From: GCA-020343675 sp964462945
GTDB taxonomy: Bacteria > Planctomycetota > Phycisphaerae > Sedimentisphaerales > Anaerobacaceae
Reading direction: 5' to 3'
Assembly: GCA_964462945.1 (NCBI GenBank)
Contig: CAYWZW010000038.1
Span: 1 to 49,821 of the forward strand
Length of the DNA: 49,821 nucleotides
Position numbers and translations under genes: made by a program. The notes beneath the pieces are model-generated. The model saw only the letters and a list, made by a program, of their open reading frames with translations. It was not told where the DNA came from and ran no database searches. Below are positions 1 to 8,120 of the stretch, piece by piece (positions within the stretch are counted from its first letter, which is position 1; the number at the start of each line of letters is the position of its first letter).

Positions 1-73
1 GAAGTCATACACCTTATCCTTCGCAGGGGGATACGATGTTCCTTGGACATCCCATAATGGGCAAAGATTCTTC

Positions 74-103
74 TTGACACAAGGGCAATTGATTTGGTAA
101 ATA
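74..103 (+). promoter_or_regulatory. Putative sigma-70-type promoter for the LamG gene
   Basis: A perfect TTGACA -35 box (74-79) is followed after 18 bases by TAAATA (98-103), which matches the -10 consensus only partly. An AT-rich stretch follows (TTATATT near 107-113). It points at the LamG gene starting at 241, which would give a leader of about 130 nt. The -35 match is seen directly; promoter activity is inferred. Confidence 0.35.
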
Positions 104-135
104 TGGATTATATTGGTTTTGTGCACTCTCGGCGA

Positions 136-147
136 AAGGAGGTGATG
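136..147 (+). promoter_or_regulatory. Extended Shine-Dalgarno-like sequence in the leader
   Basis: AAAGGAGGTGAT is complementary to the usual 3' end of bacterial 16S rRNA over 12 bases. It lies about 100 nt before the start of the LamG gene, which has its own GAAGGAGG Shine-Dalgarno at 227-234. An ATG at 145 would encode a 27-codon peptide ending near 228, but the spacing from AGGAGG to this ATG is only 2 nt. It may be a ribosome standby site, a leader peptide or chance. Confidence 0.3.
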
Positions 148-240
148 TCGAGTCGCGGGAAATCGTCTTGGACAACCACAAGTATTAGAAGGGTGAAATC
201 CGCAAACATATATCAACATTTCTTCTGAAGGAGGTAGATT

Positions 241-3015
241 ATGTATAAGAAACTGGTTTATTCGTTCTCTATTGCCTTGGTGTCGAGCCTGGTTCTGACC
301 AGCGCGGCTCGCGCTAAACTGGTCGGCTGGTGGAGGCTCGATGAGGGTTCCGGGACCACCGCTGTTGACTCAAGCGGCGGTGGGAACGACGGCACGTTCA
401 GCGGCAGCCCCCAGTGGACAACTGGGAAGGTGGGCGGTGCGCTCCAGTTCGACGGCGGCGACTATGTGAGTGTGCCCGGCGGGGCAAACATCCGGCCGAG
501 GTCCATTACCTTGATGACGTGGGTAAATTTCAGCAATGTCACCGTGGCCGCGATGGAACGGCAGGATTACATCTCCAGAGGCGACGATTACGCCTTCTCG
601 CTTCACGAGTGGGCCGCCGACCAAAAGATCCACGGCATCGTCACAAGCGCAGGCGGCTGGTCAGTGGTGAGCGGCAATACTACCGTGCAGCCTGATAGAT
701 GGTACCACACCGCAATGACCTACGACTCGGCCAGCCAACAGCTCCTGCTCTATCTGGACGGACAGCAGGATGGATCGCTAAGCGTCCCGGCCGGGCTTGA
801 ACACAGGCTCGGAGGCGCCTTGACCATAGGAACCTATTCCGGTCGCGATCTCCTCGGCAAACTTGACGACGTTCAAATCTGGGACGAGGCCCTGTCGGAA
901 GGCCAGATTAAGGGGGCTATGCTGGGCGGAGGTTACCCGTATGCCTACAGCCCCAATCCGCCTGACGGCGCGCTGCACCCGGATACCTGGGTGTCGCTCT
1001 CGTGGAAGCCCGGGGACTTTGCCGTCTCTCATGACGTGTATTTGGGCGATAATCCCGACGATGTGAACAACGGCACGAGCGGCACGTTCCGGGGCAACCA
1101 AGTCTTAACGTACTATGTGGCCGGCTTCCCGGGGTTTGCTTATCCGGACGGCCTTGTTCCGGGCACGACTTATTACTGGCGAATCGATGAGGTCAATAAT
1201 GCCGACCCGAACAGTCCGTGGAAAGGCCCTGTCTGGAGCTTTGGGGTTCCACCCAAGAAGGCTTATAACCCCGTTCCGGCTGATGGGGCCGAATCTATAG
1301 ACGTCACTGTCAAGCTGAGCTGGACGGCGGGCTTTGGGGCCAAATTGCACACCGTTTACTTCGGCGCCAATTTTGACACCGTCAGCAACGCGGCCGGCGG
1401 ACTGCCCCAGGGCGTCGCGACCTATAGCCCTACCGGGCTTAAGCGGGCCAAGACGTACTACTGGCGCGTCGATGAGTTTGACGGCGCCGCCACCCACAAA
1501 GGCGACGTGTGGACCTTCACGACGCAGGGCGCCGTCGGGGGCCCGAATCCACCCAATGGTGCCGTCCAGATAAAGCAGACACCGATTCTTAGCTGGACTC
1601 CGGGGGCCTACGCCGCGTCGCACGAAGTCTATTTCGGCACGGACGCAGGCGTCGTGAGGAATGCGACCAAGGCTTCACCCGAGTACAAAGGCACCAAGAC
1701 CCTCGGTGACGAGAGCTTTAATCCCGGCAAGCTGGCCTGGGAGACGACGTACTACTGGCGGATTGATGAAGTCAACAGTGTGAATCCCGACAGTCCGTGG
1801 GTCGGCAAGGTCTGGAGCTTCACGACGGCTGGTTTTGCTATCGTGGATGATTTTGAGGACTACGATGCCGCCGATAACCAGATATGGTACTCCTGGCATG
1901 ATGGGCTTGGCTACGGCGCGCCGGGCAGTCCGCCCTACTTTGCCGGCAACGGAACCGGTGCGGCGGTGGGCGATGAGAACACGGCTTCCTTCACTGAGGA
2001 AACCATCGTTCACAGCGGCGGCCAGTCCATGCCGCTCAACTACGATAACAATAAGCAGAGCTTTGCGAAGTATTCGGAGGCAGAGTTCAAGCTGACCGCC
2101 CCGCGGGATTGGACCGAAGAAGGCGTTGGGGAGTTGTCGCTGTGGTTCAGAGGGCTACCCGGCTCCGTCGGCAGCTTCGTAGAAGGTCCGGTGGGCACCT
2201 ACACGATGACCGCTACAGGCACGGATATCTGGGACGTCGGCACGGCAGGGCAGTATCACGATGAGTTCCACTTTGCCTACAAGACGCTGACCGGTGCCGG
2301 CTCGATTGTCGCGCGGGTTCAGAGCGTCCAGAACACCAACGGCTGGGCCAAGGCCGGCGTGATGATCCGCGAAACGCTGGACGGCAGCTCGAGGCACATG
2401 TTTGCGGCGATTACGCCGAGCAACGGCGTTGCCGCACAGGGCCGTCCCGATACGGGCGCGGCCAGCTTCAACGCCAATCAGACGGGAGTGACTGCGCCGC
2501 TCTGGGTGAAGTTAGAGCGTGACTTGGCGGGCAACTTCACGGTTACCCATTCGGCCAACGGCACCACCTGGCAGCCGGTCACGGGCGCGACGCCGCAGAA
2601 CATCCAGATGGGTTCGAATGTCTATATCGGTTTGGCGCTGACGGCCCATAACGCCAACGCGACGTGTCAGGCGGTGTTCACGAACGTCACGACAACAGGT
2701 ACGGTCAGCCCGCAGTGGGCGCACCAGGACATCGGTATCGCCAGCAACGCGGCCGAGCCGCTATATGTCGCCGTTTCCAACGTCGCGGGCCAGCCAGCGG
2801 TGGTCGTCCATCCTGATCCGAGTGCGGCAACGATAACCACCTGGACGGAGTGGGTGATTCCTCTGCAGACCCTCGCCAATCAGGGCATCACCCTGGCGAA
2901 CGTGGACAGGATCGCGCTTGGCTTAGGCACAAGGGGCAATCAGACGGCCCCCGGCGGCTCAGGCAAGATGTACTTCGACGACATCCGGCTGTATCGGGCG
3001 AGAACAGCGCCTTAA
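241..3015 (+). CDS. Exported LamG / Fn3-like multidomain carbohydrate-binding-type protein
   Basis: A 924-residue secreted protein. Residues 1-25 form a signal peptide ending in an ARA cleavage motif. A LamG/concanavalin-like domain follows (about 27-230, starting 'VGWWRLDEGSGTTAVDSSG'). Then come three Fn3-like repeats (about 235-530), each with a 'VYFGT/YLGDN' motif and a 'TYYWRIDEVN' motif. After residue 535 a second jelly-roll-like domain starts ('DDFEDYDA') and is interrupted at about 645-820 by a DUF1349-like concanavalin domain ('YHDEFHFAYKTLTGAGSIVA'). It resumes with 'PLYVAVSNVAGQPAVVVHPD' and ends 'MYFDDIRLY'. The start at 241 has a strong GAAGGAGG Shine-Dalgarno. No catalytic motif is visible, so a surface glycan-binding or scaffold role is inferred. 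It stands alone, with its own promoter and terminator. Confidence 0.85.
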   Translation: MYKKLVYSFSIALVSSLVLTSAARAKLVGWWRLDEGSGTTAVDSSGGGNDGTFSGSPQWTTGKVGGALQFDGGDYVSVPGGANIRPRSITLMTWVNFSNVTVAAMERQDYISRGDDYAFSLHEWAADQKIHGIVTSAGGWSVVSGNTTVQPDRWYHTAMTYDSASQQLLLYLDGQQDGSLSVPAGLEHRLGGALTIGTYSGRDLLGKLDDVQIWDEALSEGQIKGAMLGGGYPYAYSPNPPDGALHPDTWVSLSWKPGDFAVSHDVYLGDNPDDVNNGTSGTFRGNQVLTYYVAGFPGFAYPDGLVPGTTYYWRIDEVNNADPNSPWKGPVWSFGVPPKKAYNPVPADGAESIDVTVKLSWTAGFGAKLHTVYFGANFDTVSNAAGGLPQGVATYSPTGLKRAKTYYWRVDEFDGAATHKGDVWTFTTQGAVGGPNPPNGAVQIKQTPILSWTPGAYAASHEVYFGTDAGVVRNATKASPEYKGTKTLGDESFNPGKLAWETTYYWRIDEVNSVNPDSPWVGKVWSFTTAGFAIVDDFEDYDAADNQIWYSWHDGLGYGAPGSPPYFAGNGTGAAVGDENTASFTEETIVHSGGQSMPLNYDNNKQSFAKYSEAEFKLTAPRDWTEEGVGELSLWFRGLPGSVGSFVEGPVGTYTMTATGTDIWDVGTAGQYHDEFHFAYKTLTGAGSIVARVQSVQNTNGWAKAGVMIRETLDGSSRHMFAAITPSNGVAAQGRPDTGAASFNANQTGVTAPLWVKLERDLAGNFTVTHSANGTTWQPVTGATPQNIQMGSNVYIGLALTAHNANATCQAVFTNVTTTGTVSPQWAHQDIGIASNAAEPLYVAVSNVAGQPAVVVHPDPSAATITTWTEWVIPLQTLANQGITLANVDRIALGLGTRGNQTAPGGSGKMYFDDIRLYRARTAP

Positions 3016-3084
3016 GAGTTGCTCGCAGCTCCTCGTCCATCGACGAGTGATGAGAGCTTGACAACGAAGTGTTTTGCCTCGATG

Positions 3085-3128
3085 CGGGGCATAGCCGAGC
3101 GTTCGGGCTGCTGTGCCCCGTTTGTTTT
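3085..3128 (+). terminator. Rho-independent terminator of the LamG gene
   Basis: CGGGGCA (3085-3091) pairs with TGCCCCG (3114-3120). Inner pairing AGCC/GGCT extends the stem, and TTTGTTTT follows at 3121-3128. It lies 70 nt after the LamG stop codon, on the same strand. Confidence 0.85.
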
Positions 3129-3196
3129 CCGATGCTACCACCAGTTCCGAGACTGAACTTCATGTGTCAGACAAGGCCCGATTGGAGCAACACAAC

Positions 3197-3247
3197 AAAA
3201 AAAGAGCCCCTGCCTTCCAGAGAAGCTCAGAGAGAAGTCAGGGGCTC
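3197..3247 (-). terminator. Rho-independent terminator, minus strand
   Basis: On the minus strand GAGCCCCTG (3247-3239) and CAGGGGCTC (3212-3204) form a perfect 9-bp stem around a 26-nt loop. Inner CTTC/GAAG pairing is possible. Seven T residues follow (3203-3197). No minus-strand gene lies upstream within 3.2-3.5 kb, which supports a short independent transcript. Confidence 0.75.
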
Positions 3248-3307
3248 CACAGGAGCTGCAAGCATCAAGCTCGCAGCCCCGAATCAGTAAAGTCGTAAGA
3301 GCGACTT
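3197..3307 (-). ncRNA. Candidate structured small RNA (unknown family)
   Basis: Read on the minus strand, three hairpins follow each other. The first has a 6-bp stem (AAGTCG/CGACTT, 3307-3290). The second is a 12-bp stem with a 5-nt loop (arms 3280-3269 and 3263-3252) in which two positions are G-U pairs; on the plus strand they would be A-C mismatches, so the fold favours minus-strand transcription. The third is a terminator hairpin with seven U residues. No ORF with a recognisable product is present. The 5' end is not defined and may lie beyond 3307. The sequence does not match the 6S, 4.5S, RNase P or tmRNA hallmarks known to me. It could also be the 3' UTR of an unseen transcript. Confidence 0.5.
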
Positions 3308-3482
3308 GGGGGGACGCAGATTTTCACCCGGAGAATCCTCCATTCCCGTGTAACGTCTCCGCGATTTTCCGTAAGTATGGAGTGCGTGGAGTGCATGAGC
3401 GCGCGACGTGAAGAGCCGGCCTTCGCTCAAACGAAGGATAGTTCATTGATTCAGAGACGATTGACTTGAAAGGAGCCGGATT

Positions 3483-3938
3483 ATGGCAGAAACAAACCAA
3501 AGCCCCGAGAGTCTCGGCGGCGAGCAATCACCACGGCCCGCGGACACCAAACAACCTGCAGAAGTCCAACAGGCGGGCCATACCAAGGAACTCGACAGGG
3601 ACGCCCGAATGTGGGCCATGTTCTGCCATTTGGCGGGCGTCGGCGGATTGCTGCCCATCGTGCCGGTCCTTGGCAGCCTCATCGCCCCGCTGGTCATCTG
3701 GCAGATAAAGAAAGACGATTTCAAGTTCGTAGATGAGCAAGGCAAAGAGGCGGTAAACTTCCAGATCTCGATACTCATATATGCGCTTGTAGCAGGGCTG
3801 CTCTGTTTTGCATGTGCGGGCTTTGTGCTGCTGCCGGCGGTGTACATCCTGGACGTGGTCTTCCTGGTGATTGCCGCGATCAAAGCCAACGACGGCCGGC
3901 ACTATCGCTACCCGCTGACGATCCGCTTCATTAAATAG
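3483..3938 (+). CDS. DUF4870 domain-containing membrane protein
   Basis: A 151-residue protein with a polar, proline- and glutamine-rich N-terminus (1-40) followed by a DUF4870/Tic20-like domain. Three hydrophobic segments are visible (about 46-73, 92-115, 118-134). The conserved 'VDEQGKEAVNFQ' loop lies between the first two, and 'DGRHYRYPLTIRFI' is at the C-terminus, both hallmarks of the family. The start has an AAAGGAG Shine-Dalgarno. The function of DUF4870 proteins is not established; an inner-membrane location is clear. The next gene on the same strand is 273 nt away, so it is probably its own unit. Confidence 0.9.
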   Translation: MAETNQSPESLGGEQSPRPADTKQPAEVQQAGHTKELDRDARMWAMFCHLAGVGGLLPIVPVLGSLIAPLVIWQIKKDDFKFVDEQGKEAVNFQISILIYALVAGLLCFACAGFVLLPAVYILDVVFLVIAAIKANDGRHYRYPLTIRFIK

Positions 3939-4170
3939 ACAAGTCACGATGAACCGCGTCTGGCGGGAAGGAGCGGCCCACAGCGGTGATTTTGGGAGGC
4001 GCTGGGAGTCCCCAGAACGCGGAGGGCACCACGCCGCGCGGATTTCGCGGCCTGCTGCGGTGCAAAACGAAGATGAGCATGTTCCCGCACTCTCGCCGAC
4101 GAATGATTTCCCCCCAGGGTGTGAATTTCCTTGCCGATGCGCTATTGATTTGGTAGCATGGGTAATCGCT

Positions 4171-4191
4171 AAGCCGCCAGACGAGCGGCTT
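4171..4191 (+). other. Hairpin upstream of the histidine kinase gene
   Basis: AAGCCGC (4171-4177) and GCGGCTT (4185-4191) form a 7-bp stem with a 7-nt loop, 20 nt before the kinase start codon. There is no T-run behind it, so it is not a convincing terminator. It could affect translation of the kinase. The rest of the 3939-4211 gap shows no gene I recognise. Confidence 0.3.
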
Positions 4192-4211
4192 TCACCTTTG
4201 GGAAAACGAGT

Positions 4212-7200
4212 ATGGCCGCCAAAAGGACCGCCGCTAAGAAGGATGAACGGTCAAGAAAACGCAGGGCCGCCGGGAAAGATGTATCCAACAGATTGAAAGA
4301 CCTGCGAAAGAAGGCCGAACGCGGGTTCCCACGGGGGGCAGCGCAGCCGGAGCGGATGTCCAAGGCGGACGCTGCCGCGACGATTCACGAGCTTCAGGTG
4401 CATCAAATCGATCTGGAGATGCAAAACGAGGAATTGCGCACGGCGCAAAAGCAGCTCGAAGACAGCCGGAGCAAATATACGGACCTGTATGATTTTGCCC
4501 CCATAGGATATTTCACCTTTGACAAAAAGGGGTATATTATCGAAGCCAACCTCACCGGCTGTCAGATGCTGGGCGTCGAAAGAATCAAATTGATTGAAAA
4601 GCCGTTTAGTTCTTTTGTGAGCAAAGAAAGCCAGGACAAGTTTTATCTGTATCACCGGGCGGCTTTAACGCCTGGCCTTAAACAAACTTGTGAAATCACC
4701 CTTGTCGGGAAAGACGGACAGAAATTTGAGGCGCAGCTTGAAAGTATCCCCGCGGCAGACGCCGAGGGCAACCTTACCCTGTGCCGCACGGCCATAACCG
4801 ATATCACCGAGCGAAAGCAGGCAGAGGCGGCGTTGCGGCAGAGCGAGCACCAGCTTGCCCGCTCGCAGGAGATAGCACACCTGGGCAGTTGGGAACTGGA
4901 TTTGGTGAATGACCAATTGTCCTGGTCGGATGAGGTTTACCGGATCTTCGGGTTGCAGCCGCAGGAGTTCGGCGCCACGTATGAGGCGTTTCTGGAGCGG
5001 GTGCATCCGGACGACCGAGCGCCAGTCGATGAGGCGTATTCCGGCTCAATCCGTGAAGGAAAGGATGGTTATGAGATTGAGCACCGGGTGGTGAAAAAAC
5101 CAACCGGCGAAATTCGCTATGTCCATGAAAAATGTGAACATTTCCGTGATGACTCCGGAAAGATCATCCGCTCAGTGGGAATGGTGCACGACATCACCGA
5201 ACGCAAGCACGCTGCCGAACAGCTCGAAATGGTGGCCAAGTTTCCTTCTGAGAATCCTTCTCCCATATTACGCATCGCTTCGGACGGCACGATATTGTAC
5301 AGCAACAAGCCGGGCTTAAGCCTGCTGGAAGAGTGGGGCCGGGGCGTGAGTCAAGAAGCGCCCAAGGCATGGAGCGAGCAGGTTGCCCGCGCGTTGGATT
5401 CCGGACAAAACATCGTCAAGGAAGTCACGTGTGGCAAGCGCATTGTCTCTTTCGTGGTGGCTCCGGTGGTGGAGGGGGGATACGTAAACCTGTACGGCCG
5501 AGACGTCACCAAGGAAAGAAAGGCGAACCGCGCCCTTCAAGAAGCACACGCCGAACTGGAGAAGAAGGTACAAGGGCGAACCGCGGAGCTGATTCACACG
5601 GTGGGCATTCTTCAACAGGAGGCCGAACAGCGAATGCGGGCTGAAGAGGCCCTCAAGGCCGAACGGGAGCGCCTCAATGACGTTCTGGAGACACTGCCGG
5701 CTTACGTGTGCCTCTTAACGCCGGATTATCACATGCCCTTCGCCAACCGCGTCTTCCGCGAGCTTTTCGGCGAGGCAAAAGGCAGGAAATGCTTTGAGTT
5801 TTTGTTCAACAGGACCGAGCCTTGCGAGATTTGCGAAACTTATACGGTCCTCAAAACCAACAAGGCCCATCGCTGGGAGTGGACAGGCCCCAATGGCCGG
5901 AATTACGACATTTACGATTATCCCTTCGCCGACACCGACGGCTCGCAGCTTATTCTGGAAATGGGTATCGACGTCACTGAGCAGAAACAAGCGGAAAAAG
6001 CCTTGCGTTCGGCGTCGCTCTATACGCGAGGTCTTATCGAGGCCAGTTTGGACCCCTTGGTTACAATAAGTCAGGACGGAATAATCACGGACGTCAACAA
6101 GGCGACGGAAATGGTAACTGGCGCATCCCGTGAACAGCTTATCGGCGACGACTTTTCGGATTATTTCACCGAGCCGGACCATGCACGAAAAGGCTACCGG
6201 CAGGTCTTTGCCGAGGGATTTGTTACGGATTATGCGCTGACGATTCGGGATCGCGACGGCCGGCTGACGGACGTTCTGTATAACGCCACGGTTTACAGAG
6301 ATGACTCGGGCCAAGTCCAGGGCGTCTTCGCCGCCGCACGCGACATAACGGAGAAGAAGGCCGTTGAGGAGAAACAAAAAGTTACAAATTCCCTGCTGGA
6401 GCTGTTCGCCAAAAAGACCACGCGCAAGGCGTATGTCGATTCAACGGTCAATGTAATCCGCAACTGGTCCGGCTGCGAATTCATTGGTATTCGCGTAAGA
6501 GACGGCGAAGGAAACATTCCATACGAATCCTACGTCGGCTTTGACAAGGAATTCCTCTCGCTGGAAAACGCCCTGCACCTGAAACGTGATAAGTGCGTAT
6601 GTATTCGAGCGATTCTTGAGAATCCGCAAAAGCAGGAACGGCATTTGATGACCGCCGGCGGCTCATTTTGCTGCAATGACTCATTTGCGTTTTTGGACGG
6701 GCTGTCTGAGGAGCATAAGAAAGAATACCGTGCTAATTGTATCAAGAAGGGTTTCCGGTCAATCGCGGTAGTTCCGATTCGATATCGCGATGAGGTGTTC
6801 GGAGCGATTCACCTTACCGATTACAGGAAGGATATGGTGTTGCCGCCCAAGGTTCACTTTATAGAGTCGATCATAGCGCCTCTAATCGGCGAGGCCGTAC
6901 ATCGTTTCAACGCCGAAGAGGAGCTCGATAAGTATCGAATGCGCCTGGAGGACCTGGTTAAACAACGGACGGAGGAGCTGGCCCGCTCGAACAGGGACCT
7001 TGAGCAGTTTGCGTACGTGGCCAGCCACGACCTGCAGGAACCGCTTCGGGCCGTGGCCGGGTTTGTGGAACTCTTGAAGCGAAACCTGCAAGATTCGCTG
7101 GACGCCAAAACGACGCAATATATGAATTACACCGTCGATGGCGCCGTGAGAATGCAGTCGCTCATCAGCGGCCTGCTCGAATATTCGCGGATCGGCACCC

Positions 7201-7670
7201 GCGGCAAAGGGCCGCAGCAGACCGACGCCGGGGCCGCCCTTGAGCAGGCGATAGCGAACCTGCAGACGAGCATCGCAGAATCGGGCGCCCAGATCACCTC
7301 GGACGGCCTGCCGGTGGTCTATTTCGACGGCGTGCAGCTTTCGCAGCTCTTACAGAACCTCATCGGCAACGCCATGAAGTTCCGAGGCGAGCAGCCGCCT
7401 CGGATTCACGTCAGCGCGGTGCGTCTGGCGGATAACTGGCGTTTGGGCGTCGCCGATAACGGCATCGGCATCGACCCGCAGTACGCCGAGCGCATCTTCC
7501 TGATCTTCCAGCGGCTGCACAGCCGGGAAGAATACCCCGGAACGGGCATTGGCCTATCCATCTGCAAGAAGATCGTCGAACGCCACAACGGCAAGATTTG
7601 GGTCGAATCGAAACCCGGAAACGGTTCAACCTTCTATTTCACTGTTCCCGATAAAGGAGAAACAAACTGA
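4212..7670 (+). CDS. Multi-PAS/GAF sensor histidine kinase
   Basis: A 1152-residue, apparently soluble sensor kinase. A basic N-terminus and a 'HELQVHQIDLEMQNEELR' coiled coil lead into PAS domains (about 86-200, 205-330, 340-430, 485-590, 600-720), several ending in the 'DITERK' PAC motif. A GAF-like domain follows (about 725-895) with cysteine-rich spots (CVC, CC). The transmitter has a HisKA domain with phospho-acceptor His939 in 'SHDLQEPLR'. The HATPase_c domain carries the N box (NLIGNAMKF), G1 (DNGIGID) and G2 (GTGIGLS). The HisKA type resembles phytochrome-like kinases that signal to Rcp1-type receivers, and exactly such a receiver follows with a 1-nt TGATG overlap, so translational coupling and pairing are likely. 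No membrane segment or chromophore-binding lysine/cysteine motif is obvious; the signal is unknown. Confidence 0.9.
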   Translation: MAAKRTAAKKDERSRKRRAAGKDVSNRLKDLRKKAERGFPRGAAQPERMSKADAAATIHELQVHQIDLEMQNEELRTAQKQLEDSRSKYTDLYDFAPIGYFTFDKKGYIIEANLTGCQMLGVERIKLIEKPFSSFVSKESQDKFYLYHRAALTPGLKQTCEITLVGKDGQKFEAQLESIPAADAEGNLTLCRTAITDITERKQAEAALRQSEHQLARSQEIAHLGSWELDLVNDQLSWSDEVYRIFGLQPQEFGATYEAFLERVHPDDRAPVDEAYSGSIREGKDGYEIEHRVVKKPTGEIRYVHEKCEHFRDDSGKIIRSVGMVHDITERKHAAEQLEMVAKFPSENPSPILRIASDGTILYSNKPGLSLLEEWGRGVSQEAPKAWSEQVARALDSGQNIVKEVTCGKRIVSFVVAPVVEGGYVNLYGRDVTKERKANRALQEAHAELEKKVQGRTAELIHTVGILQQEAEQRMRAEEALKAERERLNDVLETLPAYVCLLTPDYHMPFANRVFRELFGEAKGRKCFEFLFNRTEPCEICETYTVLKTNKAHRWEWTGPNGRNYDIYDYPFADTDGSQLILEMGIDVTEQKQAEKALRSASLYTRGLIEASLDPLVTISQDGIITDVNKATEMVTGASREQLIGDDFSDYFTEPDHARKGYRQVFAEGFVTDYALTIRDRDGRLTDVLYNATVYRDDSGQVQGVFAAARDITEKKAVEEKQKVTNSLLELFAKKTTRKAYVDSTVNVIRNWSGCEFIGIRVRDGEGNIPYESYVGFDKEFLSLENALHLKRDKCVCIRAILENPQKQERHLMTAGGSFCCNDSFAFLDGLSEEHKKEYRANCIKKGFRSIAVVPIRYRDEVFGAIHLTDYRKDMVLPPKVHFIESIIAPLIGEAVHRFNAEEELDKYRMRLEDLVKQRTEELARSNRDLEQFAYVASHDLQEPLRAVAGFVELLKRNLQDSLDAKTTQYMNYTVDGAVRMQSLISGLLEYSRIGTRGKGPQQTDAGAALEQAIANLQTSIAESGAQITSDGLPVVYFDGVQLSQLLQNLIGNAMKFRGEQPPRIHVSAVRLADNWRLGVADNGIGIDPQYAERIFLIFQRLHSREEYPGTGIGLSICKKIVERHNGKIWVESKPGNGSTFYFTVPDKGETN

Positions 7671-8116
7671 TGAACTTAGCCGGTGCAAAGCCCATAGAGA
7701 TATTGCTCGTTGAGGACAGCCCCAGCGACGCCGCCCTGACAAAGGAAGCCCTTGAGGTGGGCAAAATCGCGAATAACCTCAATCGTGTCGTCGATGGCGT
7801 TGAGGCAATGGAATACTTAAGACGGCAGGGAACGTTCGCCAAGGCGCCCAGGCCCGACCTTATTATGCTCGACCTGAACCTACCCCGCAAAGACGGCCGT
7901 GAGGTTCTGCGAGAATTGAAGGGCGACCCATCTCTAAGGACCATTCCGGTGATAGTCTTGACCACCTCTCGCTCCGACAAAGACGTTTTGCAGTCCTACG
8001 AGCTTAACGCTAATTGTTACATCACCAAGCCCGTTGACTTTCAGCATTTCATTGACGTGGTTAAGTCCATAGAGAATTTCTGGCTGTCAGTTGTAACACT
8101 GCCGCCAAAAACCTGA
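7670..8116 (+). CDS. Rcp1-like single-domain response regulator
   Basis: A 148-residue stand-alone receiver domain with no output domain. It begins 'ILLVEDSPSDAALT' (acidic pair E15-D16), has the phospho-acceptor Asp68 in 'LIMLDLNLPRKDG', the conserved Thr in 'VLTTS', and Lys in 'CYITKPVDF'. The 'EDSPSDA' start and the 'FWLSVVTLP' tail are typical of Rcp1-type regulators that pair with phytochrome-like kinases. Its ATG overlaps the stop of the upstream kinase gene, and the next kinase gene begins 4 nt after its stop. It is likely a phosphate shuttle between the two kinases or an output by protein contact. Confidence 0.93.
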   Translation: MNLAGAKPIEILLVEDSPSDAALTKEALEVGKIANNLNRVVDGVEAMEYLRRQGTFAKAPRPDLIMLDLNLPRKDGREVLRELKGDPSLRTIPVIVLTTSRSDKDVLQSYELNANCYITKPVDFQHFIDVVKSIENFWLSVVTLPPKT

Positions 8117-8120
8117 GAAT

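Noticed and set aside
4171..4191. Riboswitch upstream of the kinase gene
   Set aside because: Only one 7-bp hairpin is present; no conserved riboswitch core was found.
3949..4296. 115-codon plus-strand frame between DUF4870 and the kinase gene
   Set aside because: It has no Shine-Dalgarno, no domain, and overlaps the kinase start in another frame.
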